From: Alloascoidea africana
Taxonomy: Eukaryota; Ascomycota; Alloascoideomycetes; Alloascoideales; Alloascoideaceae
Assembly (NCBI GenBank): GCA_030581615.1
Contig: JAKTTT010000060.1
Location: 62,001 to 126,000 of the forward strand
DNA length: 64,000 bases
Direction of reading: 5' to 3'
Shown here: piece after piece, positions 31,634 to 41,607 of the stretch
Numbering within the stretch: position 1 is the stretch's first letter
How the letters are laid out: each line of letters starts with the position of its first letter
Position numbers and translations under genes: made by a program
The notes under the pieces: generated by a model
What the model was told of the DNA's origin: nothing
Seen by the model: the letters and a program-made list of their open reading frames with translations, nothing else
Databases searched by the model: none

Positions 31634-33390
31634 ATGGCGTCGGCGGTCCAATCTCTGTATAGCGGCGGTATGTACAGTGCTGTGTTTTTTACCGAATTTC
31701 GAGTCTGACCCTGTTCCTAGATGAGGTTGCTGCCATTGTGGTGAATCCTGGTTCTTGCTGGACCCGCGTAGGCTACGCTGGAGAGGACGCGCCCAAGATG
31801 GTTATCCCATCTGCTGTTGGTCTCTCTACAGATCATGAGTCTGTCGCCAATGTGTTGAAAGAACTACAGGGGACAAATGCAGATGAGGATACGGAAATGA
31901 CTGATGCTGATCCTGCTCCTACTCCTGCTGCTGCTGCTGCTGCTCCCGCTACTGCCCCAGTTACTGCCCCAGCTACTGCTGTTCCTAGCCAACATGGCCC
32001 AGTTTCTTCCACTTCCAAAGAAACACAACCCATTATGAAACCCCGGATAGGACGACGGAGAAGAAAAGGCGTGTATATAAACGATGAAAGCATAAATATC
32101 CCACGGCAAAATGTCGACATGATCCCAACCTATGAAAACGGGAACGTTACTGATTGGGATTCAACGGTCGAGCTTTGGGATTACGCTTTTGATAGATTGG
32201 CCTGCAAATTGGAACAGCAACCGCTTCTAATCACAGAGTCAATCCTCAATTCCATTGAAAACAAAAAAAAAGTCACGGAATTGGCCTTTGAGTACTTTGG
32301 TACACCGGCTTTCTACCTGGCAAAGGAGCCCGTCTGTTGTTCCTTCACCGCCGGTAAAGCAAGTTCACTTGTGGTTGACGTGGGACATTGTACTGCCAGT
32401 GTTACTCCTGTAATCGATGGCATTGCATTGATTAGAAACACAAAGTACACCTCATATGCCGGAAGCTTTTTGAATAAGGCTATTGCATCATCGTTGGCCC
32501 AATTGAACCCACCAATCGAAATTATACCAACCTATATGATTGCCTCCAAATCAAGAGTCGATGTTCGCGCTTCCCCCATATTCACAACGAAAAAATTTCC
32601 TTGGGAAAAATCGGACTCTAGCTCTGGTAATGGTATACTCAGCTCTTTCCACACGTTTCAATCCGACCGCGTTTTGCACGAGTTTAAAGAGTCTACTTGT
32701 CAGGTATCACCTGCACCGTATGATGAATCTGGTGACTATAATACACGCAAGTTTGAATTCCCCAACGGTTATATTTCAGAATTCGACTCCTTCCGATTCA
32801 GTACCAGTGAAGGACTGTTCAAACCAAGCTTATTCGATGACTCCCTACCCCCAGAAACAGAAGGAAGTAATAGCTCGGAATCAAAACAAAACCCGGAAAA
32901 TCAACCGGCAAATGAAACTAAAGATAAAGATACAAATGGGGCTTCTGGGACAGACACAAACACAAACACAAACAACACGGTTACAATTAAAAATGAAACT
33001 CCTGCTGCTCATCACAAACAAACGTTTATCTACGACTCGGAAATACCCCAACCTTCTAAGGCAACCCAAGGAATTTCAGATATGATTGTTTCTTGTATAA
33101 ACGAGTGTGATGTGGACATCCGAGCAAATCTTGCAAATAACATTGTAATCACAGGAGGAACTTCTCTTCTTCAAGGACTCAACGAAAGAATAAACAATGA
33201 TTTAATCAAGAGTCTACCCGGTTTGAAAATTCGAATTTATTCAAGTAGTAATGTTGTTGAAAGAAGGTTTTCCAGTTGGATTGGTGGCTCGATATTGGCA
33301 AGTTTGGGGACTTTCCATCAATTATGGGTTTCCAAAAGAGAATATGATGAGGTTGGAATTGATAAACTACTTGAAAAAAGATTTAGATGA
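31634..33390 (+). CDS. ARP4: Actin-related protein Arp4 (NuA4/INO80/SWR1 subunit)
   Basis: Two exons, 31634-31667 and 31721-33390 (567 residues), with a 53-bp intron (GTATGT, TCTGAC branch, CCTAG). The N-terminus SLYSGDEVAAIVVNPGS matches Arp4 (QVYGGDEVSAVVIDPGS). Actin-fold landmarks are ENGNVTDWDSTVELWDYAF, LVVDVGHCTASVTPVIDG (phosphate loop 2) and NIVITGGTSLLQGL. The end, RRFSSWIGGSILASLGTFHQ then LWVSKREYDEVG, is nearly identical to yeast Arp4. Two polar insertions, an Ala/Pro/Thr-rich one near 65-95 and an Asn/Thr/Glu-rich one near 375-425, make it longer than the 489-residue yeast protein. Arp4 is a nuclear actin-related protein shared by chromatin remodelling and acetyltransferase complexes and binds H2A. 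It is divergently transcribed from MIC60. Confidence 0.94.
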
Positions 33391-33567
33391 AACCTTTTCT
33401 TTTGTATATTAGGAAAAAACGTTGGTATTTATGTTGTCGTAAAGAATAATAGTTTCGGTGGTTCCTCCTCCTCCTGCTCATCTCTGGGGGCGGGTAACCC
33501 GCTCCTCATCTCTTGTGTTTACATATCGACCAAAAAATAAAAATGTATCACTTGTAACTGATCCACC

Positions 33568-33966
33568 ATGGGACAATATCCAAGATCAACGATTAGAAGG
33601 ATAATAAAAAAGAATCAGAAACATAGCATTTCGAAAAATGCAGATATATTTGTAGGTTTCTAATCCATTTTATCCAATAACAGCCATAACTAACTGGTAA
33701 AGATATACTTGGACTATGTCCTGTTTATAAGAAAGTATGCAAGAAATGCGTAATTGGGAAAGGAATTCCCGGAGCTAATTATTTTCATCTACAGGTTAAT
33801 AAGAGAAGCAAATGTAGAGTTGGAGAAAGATGGTGATTCAATTCTACATGCAAGACATATCAAAGCGGCACAAGAGGTTAGTAAATCTAATATTTCTTTA
33901 CTTAATTTTTTGCTTTTAACATCTTTGGATCAAATCTAGAAATCTCTGCAATTGTTTAAAGGATGA
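33568..33966 (+). CDS. Inner kinetochore histone-fold protein CENP-W (Wip1/Cnp20-type), four exons
   Basis: Four exons (33568-33651, 33703-33734, 33795-33876, 33940-33966) encode just 74 residues; no single ORF reveals the gene. The spliced protein begins MGQYPRSTIRRIIKKNQKHS, continues ISKNADIFIYLDYVLFIRKL and IREANVELEKDGDS, and ends ILHARHIKAAQEKSLQLFKG. This is the complete CENP-W histone fold: the Tyr-Pro-Arg start, the YLDYVLF helix, the ARHI motif and the terminal FKG. CENP-W pairs with CENP-T to form the histone-like CENP-T-W complex that links centromeric chromatin to the outer kinetochore. Intron 1 has a GTAGGT donor, ATAACTAAC branch and TAAAG acceptor (an AAG acceptor); introns 2 and 3 end ACAG and TCTAG. 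All phases agree. The gene sits just behind ARP4 on the same strand. Confidence 0.85.
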
Positions 33967-34507
33967 TGGGGAAATTTCAAAATCAAACATTGAGAATATG
34001 CTATATGGGTCCACCGTTCGCTGGTCAAACGGGAATACCATAATACATCGCCAACCACTACTTTGATACATGATAAAAGGCACTATACACCAAAGCCTGA
34101 ACAGAATAGTGTATTAGCTATCTTGTAAAGAAAAAGTAAGATAGCCCAACTCTCCATTTACAAACTTGAACTGGACACATTTTTTTAAGTCCCATATTCC
34201 TCCGGAAAGATTACCCGGCTGCTCCTGCATAGTCCTCCCCTTTGCTCACCCCCAATTTTAAACTCATCAGCCTCCAGTTTGCCTTCGACTTTTGAATAGT
34301 GACAGTGACCATTGACAATTCTATCCGCTCAATAACTTTTTTTTACCGCTCTGATTCTGCTTAGTCAATCAAAATCGGGCCGAGATAAAGAATACAATAG
34401 CCATTAACTCCACCCAAGGGCTCTCTACCACACTACATCAGAGATTACCTTTTTTCTACAAAGAAACCATTCGCCCCAAAGGTACATATAGCCATTGAGG
34501 TATCGTA
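33967..34507. other. CENP-W to UBP2 intergenic region
   Basis: AT-rich, no protein-like ORF. Probably the CENP-W 3' end and the UBP2 promoter. Confidence 0.5.
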
Positions 34508-37500
34508 ATGCCACGAGTAGATGAGGATCGACTTATGAATGCAGAAATGTCTTCTCGGATAGTCGAAGAGCATCTGACTGAGAATTCAACTGTTGAAAAA
34601 ACAGATTCAAAGAATGCACCACCACCGCCATCTTCAATAGACGATCATCTCTCATTTCAAAATCCTGGCAAGACAAGTGGCAGAATTGTAGATGACATTT
34701 TGAGATTGCTATCGATAGAAGACCCCCACCAAAATCCAGCAAATAAAATTTTGACGTTACCAACAACTTTCTATGCCGGACGGATTTCACCAAGTGCACG
34801 ATATCAGCTTTGGAGATTTGAACCTCCTCTCAAATTCTCCCCCCATTTCGAACTAAAAGAAGGAGGAAGAGTACAAACTTTTAGGGCATTGCTTTGTGAT
34901 ACTTTACCGCATAAATCTGTTTTCCCAAAACTTTACCATGTCAAAATAACGATAACCTTCAAGGATTTTGGATCAAATCCATTTGTTAGACCTTCCCACT
35001 ATGATTTCCACATTGCAGAGCCAACAAAATCCCAAATCGAGAACGAGTCCAATAGTAAACCAAACCAGTTTGATTTAGATGGAGATGTTGATATGGAGAT
35101 CGATGAAGAATTGGTTGAATTTTACAAAAGTGCAACTCCCAAAATCGTGGAAGAGGCTACTTACAAATGCTCGGAGACAAATACAATCCTACAAATCTGC
35201 ATTTCTGAACCTGAGTTTTCCGAGGAAGAGCTGGTCAGTTTCGAGAGATCATCAATTGATCTGAGATATGCTTCATATTTGAGCAAACAAGAACAGACAC
35301 AAGATCAACAACAGCAACAACAACAACAGGGGAGTCCTGGTAGAAAACACTCTTCCACCACGGTTTACCCCACGCCTGCCATGTGCTTTCACACATTATT
35401 CAAAGTTCTTCGGAATCCTCTTCTTCAGCAAACAGGTAGTGAGAAAAAGACAATCGCCTATGATAACACTGTTTTGAACATTCGTTTAAATCCAAAACTA
35501 CTGAAAAACCATCTTTTCAGAGCAAATGATGAGAGGAAAGAATGGGTTCCTCCATATTTTTACGAATTGGGATCGCTGGAACCAATTGTTCGTGAATCTT
35601 TTGAGCGGAAAGTATGGGAGGCTGTCGGTCTTGCAATCAGTGCCACCTCATCTACCGAACACCGGCATATGCAGAATGTATTTGCAGAAGCAACCTCGGA
35701 TTTGAAACAGATTTTATCCTGCTCGAATTTCCCAGCAGCCTCACCTAAAAAAAATTCTCGTCAACTGTTGACTGTTGATGAATATGGTGCATATGTAAAA
35801 CTTGGAGCTGTTGAGACATTTAGTGATGATCTTGTCAAGGCTTGTTATGAAAAACAAGTACAAAATGATAAAGAAAACACACCGATATATGCCGATGCTA
35901 TTAAGGAAGTTGCAAAAATGAGAGGAAGTTCTGATCTTGAGTTTTACGTCATGAACTTGATGTCTCTTGGAGTTGTAACAGAATCCGAAATAAATGAAGC
36001 ATATAGGGCGCATGGAATACAACCAGAGCATGCTAAAAATATTAGTGACGATACCCTTATCCAATTACATGAGGTTGCAGTCAAGGATAATGGAAAGCTA
36101 TACACGAGTTTAAGAAGCTCTTTGGAAACTTTGGCAAAAGCAAGGAAAAGTGGCCAACTGAAAAACTTTCTAGAAAATGAACTGATGCCTCTGGCCTTAG
36201 CATATGAAGCACTGGGTGTTGATGCCGTTGTGGATGATGATGTTATAGTGATTGCTTATGAAGTGAAGCAAGGTGATAATCCAAATGAAAAGGAAGTCAC
36301 GAATCGCGCGTTGGTATCAATTGCAGAAGGTCGAGCAAGTCCCATGTTGTTGAACTATGTAGAGACAGGAGTCCCCGAACTAAGCTCAACTCCTCTGTCC
36401 ATGTTTGAAGCCTTTGCAGTGTTGGGACTTGATGCAAATGCTGAAGACCTAACAATAATCACTGTTTTTGGACTCAAGATCGCCGATGACCCCAAAAAAA
36501 TCCGCCCACTTAGACATGCTCTACGGTCTATTGCAATTGAAAGAAACAGTCAAATGCTTTTCAAGTATCTCAAAACAGGCAAAATCGATCACAATGATTT
36601 ATCGTCGTTCGACTGGCCAGTTGGTTTAAACAACATTGGAAATACATGCTACCTGAACTCTCTTCTCCAGTACTACTTTACAATAAAACCATTGCGAGAA
36701 ATGGTCATGTCATTTGATAAAGAGTTTGAAGGGAGAGCTGATCCAGACGATCTGCTTTTGAACAACAGACGGGTCTCTGGAAGGCGTATAGGTGCTAGTG
36801 AGGTTAAACGTTCGCAACGCTTTATCGCTGAGCTCAGTAGGTTGTTCAAAGAGCTCATCTGTTCCGATAAGAAAAATGTAACTCCAAGGCGAGAGCTTGC
36901 CTATCTTGCCTTTGCACCAACTGAAGCCAGTCTCAACTCCCAATCAGATATGACAAATTCTGGAAGTCCAAATTCAGAGGGTTCAAAGAATGGAGACAAC
37001 GATGCCATCGAAAAGCCAGACTTGAAAGAGGATAGTAAAAATGTGGAAAATGATGGTGATACTCTCAATGACAATAATAAAAGTGAATCGTTGAACACTG
37101 ATGTTGAAATGACAGAAGTGCAAAAAGATGACGAACAAATCGTTTCAAACAATCCTATAAGTCCTGCATCCAGTAAAAGAGAACTTGACAGTGCATCTGA
37201 TTTTTCTGAAAATCAGATTAAAAGAAGAGTTTCAATTTCTAAAGAAGACGAAGAATCTGTGGAAATCATTGAGTCTACTGAGGTTGAAAAAGAGACTTCT
37301 TCTGATGGCCTCACAGGAATAACTGAAAATGCACATTCTGTGGACAATTCTGTCCCAACCCCCACGCAGGAAAATGAACAATTTGCAGATACACAATTAA
37401 CCCTTTTTCCACCAGCACCAGAAGATGCCAAATCGAGTATTGAGAAACAGCCAGAGGCTACCTGCAAGTCTTCTTCAAGTGACTCTAGTGAAAAGCCGCC

Positions 37501-38740
37501 TGAGATAAGTGCAGAACAGATTGAAAGCGCTCTGGAATTGGGTCGACAGCAGGATGTAACGGAGAGTATTGAGAATGTTTTATTTCAAGTGGAATCGGCG
37601 TTGAAACCAGATTCTATTGAAGAAGAAGACGGAGAACAACTGGATATGATAAAAGACTTGTTTTATGGCAAAACAAAGCAAGAACTGCTGCCGTTAGATG
37701 GATCTCGAGTTTCAGAGAAGAGGGAAAAGCTCGAGTGGTTTCAAAGTTTGTTGGTCAATATGACAAACTGTCCTAGAGATGTTTATGACTCTCTAGACTC
37801 ATATTTTCAAGAGGATGTGGTTAAACTAAAGGATGGCGATTTCAAGAGAAAATTGACAATAGTAAAGCTTCCACCAATGCTTCAAATTCAAATACAACGT
37901 GTGGACTTTGACGTTAAAAGGCTGATGGCCGTGAAGAACATCGCCCCATTACCATTTCCTAAATCTCTTTACATGGACAGATATATAGACACAGACAACC
38001 AGGAAGTTCTTGAAAGACGAGCACTAATATCCAAATGGAAAAGTGAGTGTCGGGAGCTAAGAGAAAGAAAAGAATTCCTTACTCTCAAATCAAGTGAGGG
38101 AATAAGTGTTCGGGACAGCTTAATTTCAACAGCACAATGGTTGGAAACGATGACAAATGACAAGGATAATGAATTGCTTATCCAGGAGGGCACTCTGAAA
38201 GTGCTTCAAGAACAAGCCCAAGCAATTGAACAGGAAATAACTTCTATCACCAGCCGGCTTTCAGAACTTGAGGGAAAAATTGAGAAAGAGTTTGAAGAGA
38301 TGAAACGTATAAAGTACAACATATTTGCAGTTTTCATTCATCGTGGAGAGGCAAGTTTTGGTCATTACTGGATTTACATTAGAGATTTCAAGAATAATTG
38401 CTTTCGAAAGTACAACGACGAGACCGTCATCGAGGCGCCTGAGCAGGAGGTTATGGAACAAGCTCCTGGAAATACAGCCACTCCATATTTTCTCGTCTAT
38501 GTTAAGGATGGGGAAGAGGACAAGTTAATTGAACCTTTAAAGCGGGAAAAGAAGGAGGAGGAGAAAGCAGCAGGTTTGGATGAATCAGCTCAAACACAAA
38601 CATTCGCCGTCGATAAACCTATTGAATCAACTCCCAATTTTGGTGTGCAGGAAACTGGAACTTCACCAGCGCCTCAAGAAGGACAGGTAAAAGAACCGGA
38701 GGAAGATAAAGATTTAACTATGGAAGACTTTAAAGAATGA
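34508..38740 (+). CDS. UBP2: Ubiquitin-specific protease Ubp2
   Basis: A 1410-residue intronless ORF. The catalytic Cys box is GLNNIGNTCYLNSLLQYYF with Cys714; the His box is GEASFGHYWIYIRDF with His1286, followed by FRKYNDETVIEAPEQEV. The ~570-residue acidic, Ser/Glu-rich insertion between the boxes, and the ~700-residue N-terminal extension with repeated helical hairpin modules (for example LSMFEAFAVLGLDANAEDLT), are typical of Ubp2, which is 1272 residues in yeast. Ubp2 trims K63-linked ubiquitin chains and opposes the ligase Rsp5 together with Rup1 in endocytosis and MVB sorting. A Gln-rich run lies near residue 265. The start ATG is the first in frame after an A/C-rich leader. Other large USPs are excluded by the N-terminal modules. 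Confidence 0.92.
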   Translation: MPRVDEDRLMNAEMSSRIVEEHLTENSTVEKTDSKNAPPPPSSIDDHLSFQNPGKTSGRIVDDILRLLSIEDPHQNPANKILTLPTTFYAGRISPSARYQLWRFEPPLKFSPHFELKEGGRVQTFRALLCDTLPHKSVFPKLYHVKITITFKDFGSNPFVRPSHYDFHIAEPTKSQIENESNSKPNQFDLDGDVDMEIDEELVEFYKSATPKIVEEATYKCSETNTILQICISEPEFSEEELVSFERSSIDLRYASYLSKQEQTQDQQQQQQQQGSPGRKHSSTTVYPTPAMCFHTLFKVLRNPLLQQTGSEKKTIAYDNTVLNIRLNPKLLKNHLFRANDERKEWVPPYFYELGSLEPIVRESFERKVWEAVGLAISATSSTEHRHMQNVFAEATSDLKQILSCSNFPAASPKKNSRQLLTVDEYGAYVKLGAVETFSDDLVKACYEKQVQNDKENTPIYADAIKEVAKMRGSSDLEFYVMNLMSLGVVTESEINEAYRAHGIQPEHAKNISDDTLIQLHEVAVKDNGKLYTSLRSSLETLAKARKSGQLKNFLENELMPLALAYEALGVDAVVDDDVIVIAYEVKQGDNPNEKEVTNRALVSIAEGRASPMLLNYVETGVPELSSTPLSMFEAFAVLGLDANAEDLTIITVFGLKIADDPKKIRPLRHALRSIAIERNSQMLFKYLKTGKIDHNDLSSFDWPVGLNNIGNTCYLNSLLQYYFTIKPLREMVMSFDKEFEGRADPDDLLLNNRRVSGRRIGASEVKRSQRFIAELSRLFKELICSDKKNVTPRRELAYLAFAPTEASLNSQSDMTNSGSPNSEGSKNGDNDAIEKPDLKEDSKNVENDGDTLNDNNKSESLNTDVEMTEVQKDDEQIVSNNPISPASSKRELDSASDFSENQIKRRVSISKEDEESVEIIESTEVEKETSSDGLTGITENAHSVDNSVPTPTQENEQFADTQLTLFPPAPEDAKSSIEKQPEATCKSSSSDSSEKPPEISAEQIESALELGRQQDVTESIENVLFQVESALKPDSIEEEDGEQLDMIKDLFYGKTKQELLPLDGSRVSEKREKLEWFQSLLVNMTNCPRDVYDSLDSYFQEDVVKLKDGDFKRKLTIVKLPPMLQIQIQRVDFDVKRLMAVKNIAPLPFPKSLYMDRYIDTDNQEVLERRALISKWKSECRELRERKEFLTLKSSEGISVRDSLISTAQWLETMTNDKDNELLIQEGTLKVLQEQAQAIEQEITSITSRLSELEGKIEKEFEEMKRIKYNIFAVFIHRGEASFGHYWIYIRDFKNNCFRKYNDETVIEAPEQEVMEQAPGNTATPYFLVYVKDGEEDKLIEPLKREKKEEEKAAGLDESAQTQTFAVDKPIESTPNFGVQETGTSPAPQEGQVKEPEEDKDLTMEDFKE

Positions 38741-39912
38741 TTCTCCGAGCATATTTGTTGTTCTTTCTTTTTTTTTTTGGTACTTTTATCCATATTTGCA
38801 ATCTTTGGTTTTGTTTTTTCTGTTATTAGTCTCGTTTGCAATAGATTGTGCAAACATAGCATATGGAATGATTCCCCCATTTTTTTAGGGACCTAAAGTC
38901 TAATACCGTATTTGGCTCCCACCTATGGTACATACCAACACTAGACAAAATGATAGTTTTTCTGCTTTGTGGTTCTTATCGAGAACGGCATCATTTCATC
39001 TAAAGGAATATAAAACACTACGTCAGTCCACACGGTACACATCTCTGCCAAGCTTTTAAAATAGGTGGACCCTGCATACAAACTTTGCTTATCAAGGTGG
39101 AGGATGACATCCGGAGGACCATTTTACAGAAACGCGGTGTTGGTAAACTAGAAAAGAGAACAAAGTTAGAGTTTTGCGAAAAGGGACTCCAGTAACGGTC
39201 TCAGTCAAGTCGCTGATAGGCTAAATGTCTCGCATCTGGCAAAACAACAGCGCTTGCCAAAAGTAAGGCAAAAGTGAACAAGTGGCATTCTGGGCTGATT
39301 TACAACACCGTATCGGCACAATCACCAAAAAAGAAATTTCAATTTCAAACTTTATAAACAATGATTTTTCAACAATGAAGAGAAGGGCAAGCAAAAATTC
39401 TATAAAAAAAGGTAATCAAAATTTGTTAGTTTAGTCCGTGTTTTCTAAGTCCTTTTGAAATAAAACATTTGAATCTCGTTTCCAGTATAATTATAGCACT
39501 AAGCTATGTAGCATTTCGTGGATTGCTTGCTCGCCAAGGTATTTCATCTTACTACGCTAGTATAAATCAGATTCACATTTAATTCTTGTAAAGTTCGGCT
39601 AGAATGCTGTCAGTTACACGACTACAAAAGAACAAATGTTTCTGGAAACACCCTCCTGAATAAAAACCATATATAAATCCCTATTTAAAAAGTGGCAGAC
39701 TGGCCTAATTGCTACCATTTTCTTCATATACATGTATCCCGATGACGCCAAACGTGCACTCAGTCAATATATAATGATGAACATAAAAAATCCTAGTCAA
39801 AGTGTGAAAAAATTAAAGGCAAAGAGTTAATCTAATTAGAAGGAAAAAAAAGTCACTGCTCAACAGGGTGCTTTTGTTATAATGTTTAGTTAGAATGTTT
39901 TTATAAGAGTTA
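38741..39912. other. 1.2-kb convergent intergenic region without genes
   Basis: No ORF with protein character, no tRNA-like boxes and no repeats longer than short A/T runs (T-run at 38767-38778). It lies between the convergent ends of UBP2 and EXG1. I see nothing else in it. Confidence 0.5.
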
Positions 39913-41199
39913 TTAAAAGTTGCATTGGTTTGGATAATTCCTTTGGTCAAAGGGTTGAGGGAACAATCCAGCGCCAACTAATCTTCGGAAATCCCACTCA
40001 GGAGAGGCCTCAGTTTTGTAAGTCCAAAAGATCCACCCATAACCTTGATCATAAGCGTCAAGTTGGGCCTCAATGTATTTTCTTGTGTTGACTTTTTTCT
40101 CCTCGGACCATGTTGCAATATCTGAAATACCTTCGCAAGATCCAATAGGAGAACTGTTTTCATATTGGCCTTCGTATCGAGAGCCACGGCCCAAACCATT
40201 TAGCCATTTTGTGCAATCTGTTAGCGCCCCGGACCACTCCCCAACGACACGCCACAGATTCTCACCGTGAAGAGCAGACCCAATTCCACAGGCGGTTTGA
40301 ATTTGCTGGTCGATGGTTCTGCTGAGTTCACCTACTGAGAAAACTTGGTAGTGGTGATGATCAAGAACAACGTGGTAATAATCGGGAAGTTGGCCCCAAT
40401 TGTTCCAATATCCATAAGCTTGGAAAGCATCGTGGATAACCACAGCATTATCACCAGCGGCTCGAACTTTTTGGTATCCTTGGGAAAAGAAACCTTTGAC
40501 CTGGTCCATATCAAGAACAGGGCCGAGAGGTTCGTTCAAGAGTTCGATTCCAATTACGACATCCTCGTATTCTGGCCCTGCGTATTTATTCGAAATGTAC
40601 TCCAAAACGTCCAATGTCCAGGCTTCTGTGTTACCTTTTAAAAAGCCGTAGCTATCCCTTTTCCCAGAGTTATCAAAGCCGTTTTGGGATCCGGGCGCTC
40701 CGTGCAAATCAACCCAAACTTTCAGTCCATTTGTACGGGCCCAGCCAAGTGCTTGGTCCAAGTATTTCTCCTGGCCCTGGACATAAGGATCGCTCGGCTG
40801 TGGTTTGAAAGCCCAGTACCCGATAGGGATTCGGACCATGTTGAAGCCATACTTGGCAATGTCAACAAAGTCCTGTTCAGTGTACCAACTTGACCAATGT
40901 GCCTCCAGGCGCGTCTGAGCCTCTTGGGTGCCCAAATAGCTAGTGTAGGTCCACTCGTCGATTGGCACTTTTTCAGGATCAGTACCGAAAGCTTCAAATA
41001 GCGAAGGTGTGATGAAGGGCTCCAAGACAAACCAGCCGCCGAGGTTTACGCCTCGGAGTTTAGAGCCATCGTAATTGAATGAGAGATCTCGTTTATACGT
41101 GCCTGCGCTGTTTGCTTTGCCGGGCCGTCCACCCAGGTTCAACGCGTAAATGCTGGATAGGAAAGTTAATAGCGGAAGGATGAGCGAGGGGAGAAACAT
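39913..41199 (-). CDS. EXG1: Secreted exo-1,3-beta-glucanase (GH5_9, Exg1)
   Basis: 428 residues starting with a clear signal peptide (MFLPSLILPLLTFLSSIYA). A Lys-Arg pair (TYKRD, near 37) fits Kex2 processing as in yeast Exg1. GH5 features: KLRGVNLGGWFVLEPFITPS, NMVRIPIGYWAF, VWVDLHGAPGSQNGFDNSG, the acid/base Glu223 in IELLNEPLGP, HHHYQVF, and the nucleophile Glu321 in VGEWSGALTDC. The C-terminus has WIFWTYKTEASPEWDF. The enzyme releases glucose from non-reducing ends of beta-1,3-glucan during wall remodelling. Length agrees with Exg1 (448) and Candida Xog1 (438). It is transcribed towards UBP2. No GPI signal is seen, so it should be soluble and secreted. Confidence 0.95.
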   Translation of the reverse strand: MFLPSLILPLLTFLSSIYALNLGGRPGKANSAGTYKRDLSFNYDGSKLRGVNLGGWFVLEPFITPSLFEAFGTDPEKVPIDEWTYTSYLGTQEAQTRLEAHWSSWYTEQDFVDIAKYGFNMVRIPIGYWAFKPQPSDPYVQGQEKYLDQALGWARTNGLKVWVDLHGAPGSQNGFDNSGKRDSYGFLKGNTEAWTLDVLEYISNKYAGPEYEDVVIGIELLNEPLGPVLDMDQVKGFFSQGYQKVRAAGDNAVVIHDAFQAYGYWNNWGQLPDYYHVVLDHHHYQVFSVGELSRTIDQQIQTACGIGSALHGENLWRVVGEWSGALTDCTKWLNGLGRGSRYEGQYENSSPIGSCEGISDIATWSEEKKVNTRKYIEAQLDAYDQGYGWIFWTYKTEASPEWDFRRLVGAGLFPQPFDQRNYPNQCNF

Positions 41200-41607
41200 T
41201 ATTCCTCTATATTTTTTTTATAAAAGAGAGCGAGTGCAGTAGTTAGGAAGGGGAAGAAGAAGAAGAAGAGGGAAAGGGAAAGGGGGAAGAGTAAAAAGAG
41301 TCCGATACAATAATAGTTCTTTGGATCGATGCATATCTATCTATTTCACCTATTGCCGTTTGCAGCAAGTTTCGTAGCCGATTTCCGCTTACCCATGGCG
41401 GCGCTGGGAAAGTAAAACGAGAAATGAGAAATAGGAAATAGGAAGCTAAAAAGAATAGCGTTAACGTTTGGTTGCGCATGCACTGAACAGAAATAAACAC
41501 GTCCAGAGCCAAAAACCCAAGCCGAAAAAATCTATGAAGTAAATATTATTGTGTATATATAGAAAATGCGTATATGCCTATCATCTCTGAGATTAATAAT
41601 GGACGTG
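41200..41607. other. EXG1 upstream region / MSB1-like 3' region
   Basis: Contains a purine-rich GAAGAAGAA tract (41249-41290) close to the EXG1 start, a likely promoter element. No gene. Confidence 0.45.

Noticed and set aside
30887-31651. Long minus-strand ORFs (194 and 254 codons) between MIC60 and ARP4
   Set aside because: They translate promoter tandem repeats, overlap each other in two frames and show no family features.
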